Assembly: GCF_011392075.1 (NCBI RefSeq)
Contig: NZ_JAAJBV010000006.1
Location: forward strand, 124,001 to 188,000
Source: Flavobacterium celericrescens
Lineage (GTDB): Bacteria; Bacteroidota; Bacteroidia; Flavobacteriales; Flavobacteriaceae
DNA length: 64,000 nucleotides
Reading direction: 5' to 3'
The translations under genes were made by a program, and so were the position numbers. The stretch's first letter is position 1; each line of letters starts with the position of its first letter. Under the pieces are notes generated by a model. It saw only the letters and a program-made list of their open reading frames with translations. It did no database searches and was not told where the DNA came from. This document shows positions 59,762 to 64,000 of the stretch, piece after piece.

Positions 59762-61692
59762 GAAAAATTGTATTACCAGCCGTAATTATTATAAGTTCAA
59801 TTATTTTAATTGCGCGTATATTTTACTTACAGGTAATTGATGAATCGTTAAAACTAAAATCTGAAAATAATGCTATTAAAAAGATTTTTGATTTTCCAGA
59901 ACGAGGCTATATTTATGATAGAAACGGTAAACTTTTAGTAGCAAACCAACCTTCATATGACATTATGGTGGTCCCAAGAGAGATAAAAAAAATTGACACC
60001 ATAGAATTTTGCAAGCTACTTCATATTTCAAAAGCAGATTTTATTAAAAAAATAGAAAAAGCAAAAGTATATAGTCCTATGCTTCCTTCCGTTTTTTTAG
60101 CGCAATTAAACAAAGCAGAATATGCAGCTTTTCAAGAAAAAGAGCGAAAGTTTGAAGGTTTCTATGCTCAAAAAAGAGCACTACGCGATTATCAAGTAAA
60201 AGATTGCGCCAATATTTTTGGATTCATCACGCAAGTAAACGATGCAATTTTAGAAAAAAACCCATATTATAACAGTGGTGATTTAATTGGAAAACAAGGG
60301 GTTGAACAAGAATACGAAGAAATCCTTAGAGGAATTAAAGGTGTAAAATATTTATTAAGAGACAAACACAACAAAATAATTGGCCCTTATAAAGAAGGTC
60401 AATTTGATACAATTGCTCAACAAGGAAAAGACTTAACACTTACCATTGATCACGAAATTCAGAAATATGGCACAGAATTAATGGTAAATAAAAGAGGGGG
60501 AATTGTTGCCATTGAGCCTAAAACTGGTGAAATTTTAGCCTTAGTTTCTGCTCCAACCTATGATCCTGCAATGCTAGTAGGTCGTCAGCGGTCAAAAAAC
60601 TATACTGCTTTATATCAAGATTCTATTGCCAAACCACTTTATGATAGAGGTTTACAAGCTACCTATCCGCCTGGTTCTCCGTTTAAAATTGTGACTGGAC
60701 TTATAGGTTTACAAGAACAAGTTATAGATGAACAAACAGTGGTTTATTGTAATCATGGTGGCTATTTTGGTCGATTTATTAAATGTCATTGTGGTCAACA
60801 TACGCTGGTACTAAACAATGGTATCTACAAATCATGCAATACCTACTTTGAAACAGCTTTTAAACGTTCAATTGATAAATACAAAATACCATCACAAAGT
60901 ATTGACGTATGGTCAAAACATGTTAAAAGTTTTGGGCTAGGACAATTTCTAGGGACTGATATGCCAATTGGAGCTAAAGGATTAGTTCCAACTTCAAAAA
61001 CATACAAAAGAGCATATCCAAATGGAGGATGGAGAAGCAATACCATTATTTCAAATTCAATTGGTCAAGGAGAAATATTAACTTCACCTATTCAACTTGC
61101 TAATATGATGGCTGTAGTGGCAAATAGAGGCTATTATTACACACCACATATCGTAAAAAAAATAAAAGGTCAAGCGTTAGATGAAAAATATACTACTAAA
61201 CATTATTCAACTATTGATAAAAAATATTTTCCACCTGTCATCCAAGGATTAGCAGATGTTTATAATGTAGGTACAGCCTACAATTTAAAAGTTGAAGGTT
61301 TAGAAATCTGCGGAAAAACAGGTACAGCTGAAAACAAAATTAGAGTCGCTGGAAAAACTTATCAACTAAAAGACCATTCCATTTTTGTAGCATTTGCACC
61401 TAGAGAAAATCCTACCATAGCAATCGCTGTTTTTGTTGAAAATGGATATTGGGGAAATAGATGGGCTGGACCAATTGCAACATTAATGATCGAAAAATAT
61501 GTAAATGGGAAAATTTCTAGAACTGATTTAGAAAACACAATGCTAAATGGAAGTTTATTACCCGAATACAACAAAATAGAAAACATAATATACCAGCGAT
61601 TTCCAGAGAGAACATCGGAGAAAGCAAATGATTCTATTGCAAAAAGAGAAATACAAATAGGAGAAGCAAAAAAAGAAGAAGAAACAAACTAA
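59758..61692 (+). CDS. mrdA: penicillin-binding protein 2 (elongation transpeptidase)
   Basis: 644-residue class B PBP that cross-links peptidoglycan in lateral growth, paired with RodA. An N-terminal membrane helix (about 5-22) is followed by the dimerisation domain (DFPERGYIYDRNGKLL) and the transpeptidase domain. Active-site motifs: Ser307-x-x-Lys310 in PPGSPFKI, SxN at Ser359-Asn361 in KSCNTYFE, and KTG beginning at Lys520 in GKTGTAENK. It overlaps mreD by 4 nt and ends 1 nt before rodA. Confidence 0.96.
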   Translation: MRKIVLPAVIIISSIILIARIFYLQVIDESLKLKSENNAIKKIFDFPERGYIYDRNGKLLVANQPSYDIMVVPREIKKIDTIEFCKLLHISKADFIKKIEKAKVYSPMLPSVFLAQLNKAEYAAFQEKERKFEGFYAQKRALRDYQVKDCANIFGFITQVNDAILEKNPYYNSGDLIGKQGVEQEYEEILRGIKGVKYLLRDKHNKIIGPYKEGQFDTIAQQGKDLTLTIDHEIQKYGTELMVNKRGGIVAIEPKTGEILALVSAPTYDPAMLVGRQRSKNYTALYQDSIAKPLYDRGLQATYPPGSPFKIVTGLIGLQEQVIDEQTVVYCNHGGYFGRFIKCHCGQHTLVLNNGIYKSCNTYFETAFKRSIDKYKIPSQSIDVWSKHVKSFGLGQFLGTDMPIGAKGLVPTSKTYKRAYPNGGWRSNTIISNSIGQGEILTSPIQLANMMAVVANRGYYYTPHIVKKIKGQALDEKYTTKHYSTIDKKYFPPVIQGLADVYNVGTAYNLKVEGLEICGKTGTAENKIRVAGKTYQLKDHSIFVAFAPRENPTIAIAVFVENGYWGNRWAGPIATLMIEKYVNGKISRTDLENTMLNGSLLPEYNKIENIIYQRFPERTSEKANDSIAKREIQIGEAKKEEETN

Positions 61693-61693
61693 A

Positions 61694-62950
61694 ATGAGAA
61701 ATCAAAGCATCGGATCAAGCATTGACTGGATTACCTTATTACTTTATATAGCTTTAGTAATTATGGGATGGATGACTATTTATTCTGCTTCACTACCATT
61801 AGAAGAAACATCAATTTTTGATTTATCTCAAATTTATGGAAGACAAATGCTTTTTATTGGGCTAACAATTCCTATTATTTTTATTATCTTATTTACAGAA
61901 GCTAAGCTTTTTGAACGATTTTCCTTTGTGTTTTATGGCATTGGAATAGTTTTATTATTAGGATTATTTGTTTTTGGAAAAACTATTAAAGGACAAACCA
62001 ATTGGTATCAATTTGGCGGATTTGGTTTTCAACCTTCAGAATTTGTAAAGACTGCTACTGCCTTACTTTTGGCAAAATATTTGAGCTATTCGCAAATCAA
62101 TTTAAAACACACAAAAGACCAACTAATAGGACTAGCAATAGTTGGATTACCCGTCTTCTTGATACTTTTACAACCTGATGCTGGTAGTGCAATGATTTTT
62201 ATTTCTTTAATTTTTGTTCTAAACAGAGAAGGTTTACCTAGTTGGTATTTTATATCTGGAATTATTGCAATAGCTTTATTTTTCTTATCTCTTTTAATTC
62301 AGCCACTATATATTATTATTGCAATTTTAATAATAATGATAGTTCATTATGTTTTAAATCGAAAAATATCAAGGAATCCAATTGTATATGGCTTAATTTA
62401 TTTGGTAATTGTTGCCTTTTCATTTTCTGTAAATTATGTTTATAATAACGTTTTAGAATCACATCAAAAAGACCGAATAAACGTTCTTATTGGAGATGAT
62501 GTCGACATGAAAAAAGAAGGCTACAACTTAAACCAATCAATGATTGCAATTGGTTCAGGAGGATTGCTTGGAAAAGGATATCTTGAAGGAACGCAAACCA
62601 AAGGAGGATTTGTACCCGAACAACACACAGATTACATTTTTACTACGGTAGGAGAAGAATGGGGGTTTTTTGGTTCAACATTAGTAATTTTATTGTTTGT
62701 AACTCTTTTCTTGCGCATAATTTATCTGGCTGAAAACCAAAAAACAAAATTCAGTAGAGTTTATGGTTATTGTGTAGCAACTTACTTATTTACACACTTT
62801 TTTGTAAATATTGCAATGCTTATTAAACTATTCCCTACTATTGGAGTACCATTGCCGTTCTTTTCTTATGGAGGTTCGAGTTTATGGGCATTTACAATAT
62901 TATTATTCATTTTCATCAAGCTTGACGCTAATAAGGTAAACGAATGGTAA
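61694..62950 (+). CDS. rodA: SEDS peptidoglycan polymerase RodA
   Basis: 418-residue SEDS-family glycosyltransferase with ten or so membrane helices, which polymerises lipid II with PBP2. Conserved stretches are FGGFGFQPSEFVKTATAL, LLQPDAGSAMIF, a large periplasmic loop with QSMIAIGSGGLLGKGYLEGTQTKGGFVPEQHTDYIF, and the C-terminal GVPLPFFSYGGSSLW. It closes the five-gene elongasome operon and ends in a short bidirectional hairpin. Confidence 0.96.
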   Translation: MRNQSIGSSIDWITLLLYIALVIMGWMTIYSASLPLEETSIFDLSQIYGRQMLFIGLTIPIIFIILFTEAKLFERFSFVFYGIGIVLLLGLFVFGKTIKGQTNWYQFGGFGFQPSEFVKTATALLLAKYLSYSQINLKHTKDQLIGLAIVGLPVFLILLQPDAGSAMIFISLIFVLNREGLPSWYFISGIIAIALFFLSLLIQPLYIIIAILIIMIVHYVLNRKISRNPIVYGLIYLVIVAFSFSVNYVYNNVLESHQKDRINVLIGDDVDMKKEGYNLNQSMIAIGSGGLLGKGYLEGTQTKGGFVPEQHTDYIFTTVGEEWGFFGSTLVILLFVTLFLRIIYLAENQKTKFSRVYGYCVATYLFTHFFVNIAMLIKLFPTIGVPLPFFSYGGSSLWAFTILLFIFIKLDANKVNEW

Positions 62951-62954
62951 CAAA

Positions 62955-62975
62955 AAATCCCGAAAAACGGGATTT
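62955..62975. terminator. short hairpin terminator between rodA and the coiled-coil gene
   Basis: An 8-bp perfect stem (AAATCCCG and its complement) with a 5-nt A loop. The T tract on the minus strand is longer than on the plus strand, so it serves the coiled-coil gene better than rodA. Confidence 0.7.
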
Positions 62976-62982
62976 AATTGTA

Positions 62983-63486
62983 CTAGTTTAGTTTGTCTAA
63001 TTTATTTTGTGCTTTTTCAAGATCTAATTGAAGTTCTAAAAATTTATTTTCTTGTTTAAGGATTTTTTCTCTCCATTTTAATTCATCTTCTGTAGATAAT
63101 TTCCCTTTACGTTTTAACTTTTCAAATTTTTCTTTATCTTTTTCTAGATCATTTTTAGCATCTTTGATTTTCTCCTTTGCCTTTTCAACACGAGCAACTG
63201 CTTTTTCTCTTTGTGCTTTTTCTTTTTCAATTTTTTTTAGCTCTTTTTCAGCTTTTTTCTGTTCCCTTTCAGCTGCTTTTTTTTCTTTTTCAGCCTTATC
63301 CAATTCTTTCAGGCGTTCTTTTTCTAGCTTTTGTTCTGTCTTAAGAATTTCTTCTTTTTCCTTTAATTTATTTTTTTCAATCAATACTTTTTCAGTAGCG
63401 GTACTTAAGGTGTCTTTTACTTTCTCTTGCGCAAAACTAAATTGCATTACAAACAAAACAATTATAGGGATTATTTTTGTCTTCAT
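62983..63486 (-). CDS. exported coiled-coil protein
   Basis: 167 residues: a signal peptide (1-19, ending SFAQ) followed by a continuous helical region of Lys/Glu heptads (about 30-167), so the mature protein is essentially a long periplasmic coiled coil. Low-complexity K/E content makes database matches unspecific, and no function can be named. It is divergent from the nuclease gene, with promoter boxes of both interleaved, and it lies after the elongasome operon on the opposite strand. Confidence 0.72.
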   Translation of the reverse strand: MKTKIIPIIVLFVMQFSFAQEKVKDTLSTATEKVLIEKNKLKEKEEILKTEQKLEKERLKELDKAEKEKKAAEREQKKAEKELKKIEKEKAQREKAVARVEKAKEKIKDAKNDLEKDKEKFEKLKRKGKLSTEDELKWREKILKQENKFLELQLDLEKAQNKLDKLN

Positions 63487-63504
63487 CTTTTCAAATTATT
63501 AAAT

Positions 63505-63520
63505 TACTTTTACAAAGATA
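63505..63520. promoter_or_regulatory. interleaved divergent promoter boxes (coiled-coil gene and nuclease)
   Basis: The minus strand reads TATCTTTG at 63513-63520 (perfect TAnnTTTG, for the coiled-coil gene). Directly beside it the plus strand has TACTTTTA at 63505-63512 (one mismatch, for the nuclease). The two boxes abut, so the promoters exclude one another. Confidence 0.5.
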
Positions 63521-63544
63521 ACAAAAACTAAGCCACGATAGATT

Positions 63545-64000
63545 ATGAGAAAATTCATTTGTTTAAATATAGTCCTAATGCTATTTTCATGTATAGAAAA
63601 CAAACCTGAAATAGAAAATCAAGAAGAACATAAAACAATTGGTAATCCATTGACCTCAAGTTTTGATTATTTACCGACCTCCACTACAAATACAATATAC
63701 AAACATGACGGTTATACATTTTCTTATTCAGAAGATCACGAACAAAGTGAATGGGTAGCTTATAGTTTAAATAAAAATGACATCACTTTTTCAAAATTTG
63801 ATAGGCCTTTTTTTGAACAAGATCCAATTGTGAAAACTGAATCAGCAGATTGGAGAAACTACAAAAAATCAGGCTACAACAAAGGTCATTTATGTCCCGC
63901 AGGAGATAGAAAAAGTTCATATTCTGCATATAAAGAAACTTTTTATACCTCAAATATTTCGCCTCAGTTATACGAATTTAATGCTGGAATATGGAATCGT
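63545..64000 (+). CDS. DNA/RNA non-specific endonuclease lipoprotein (partial, cut by window end)
   Basis: The first 152 residues of a nuclease of the DNA/RNA non-specific (NUC1/EndA-like, beta-beta-alpha-metal) family; the rest lies past position 64000. A lipoprotein signal ends in LMLFSC (Cys16). The catalytic motif GYNKGHLCPAGDR holds the general-base histidine; family members typically have DRGH at this point. NISPQ and FNAGIWN, with the metal-binding asparagine region, follow. It would be anchored in the envelope and could scavenge nucleic acids. No stop is seen before the edge. Confidence 0.88.
   Translation, partial: MRKFICLNIVLMLFSCIENKPEIENQEEHKTIGNPLTSSFDYLPTSTTNTIYKHDGYTFSYSEDHEQSEWVAYSLNKNDITFSKFDRPFFEQDPIVKTESADWRNYKKSGYNKGHLCPAGDRKSSYSAYKETFYTSNISPQLYEFNAGIWNR

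Noticed and set aside
63164..63502. 112-codon plus-strand frame rich in Phe and Ser
   Set aside because: It is the antisense of the Lys/Glu coiled-coil repeats (AAA/GAA codons read backwards); low complexity without independent support.

Overview
The window is one AT-rich stretch of bacterial chromosome from the phylum Bacteroidota, most likely family Flavobacteriaceae and close to Flavobacterium. Several things point there: promoter -7 boxes of the TAnnTTTG type in front of many genes, almost no Shine-Dalgarno sequences, a type IX secretion protein (PorT), a mevalonate-pathway pair (class II HMG-CoA reductase plus a GYDIA-type GHMP kinase), a lipidated TamA/BamA-like protein, a PID-CTERM miniprotein, and S9 peptidases and peptide transporters of the flavobacterial kind. 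I saw no phage, transposase, integrase, CRISPR array or plasmid gene. This is mainly core genome, and most of its unexplained structure is in the spacers between genes.

Layout. 1-5566 (-): a tight operon for an amino/dicarboxylic acid symporter, a DedA protein, a FAD amine oxidase, MtgA and an SDR enzyme, followed by an AIM24-like protein. 5650-8187 (+): an S9 peptidase and a small HExxH protein. 8188-10421 (-): the mevalonate pair. 10465-14811 (-): a giant hybrid histidine kinase. 14939-22616 (+): a DPP-IV-like peptidase, three tandem POT peptide transporters and a thioredoxin, which together look like a dipeptide release and uptake unit. 22618-26934 (-): surE, lpxB, a glutaredoxin-like protein and ComEC. 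27067-31530: a tail-specific protease, an FtsX-type permease, rbfA, methylmalonyl-CoA epimerase and a tRNA with a CAU anticodon. 31751-33665: the PID-CTERM miniprotein, ribE and pdxA.

33747-39547 (+): a fatty-acid block (DUF177, rpmF, fabH, accB, accC) and then etfB-etfA. 39715-44052 (+): a bifunctional-nuclease protein, a nucleoside transporter, thyA, a TonB-C-like protein and folA. thyA, folA and the nucleoside carrier together serve dTMP and folate metabolism. 44289-51118: menG/ubiE, porT, an rRNA methyltransferase (-), the TamL-like Omp85 protein, fba and accD. 51173-55294 (-): a TonB-dependent receptor with a palindromic candidate operator, an unknown small protein and a MacB-like permease. 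55392-62950 (+): a small membrane protein, purH and the complete rod-shape set mreB-mreC-mreD-mrdA-rodA. 62983-64000: a coiled-coil protein (-) and a lipoprotein nuclease (+) cut by the window edge.

The observation I consider most worth pursuing is a class of spacer elements that share an architecture but not a sequence. In six spacers, most of them directly before a start codon, there are arms of degenerate 6-, 7-, 8- or 9-10-nt tandem repeats, usually a purine-rich left arm and a complementary pyrimidine-rich right arm. They lie before the HExxH gene, accC, etfA, thyA, menG/ubiE and accD. Other points of interest are a terminator inside the antisense comEC coding region, two interleaved divergent promoter pairs, an AccD without zinc-finger cysteines, a ComEC without a recognisable metallo-beta-lactamase motif, and frequent TTG starts.
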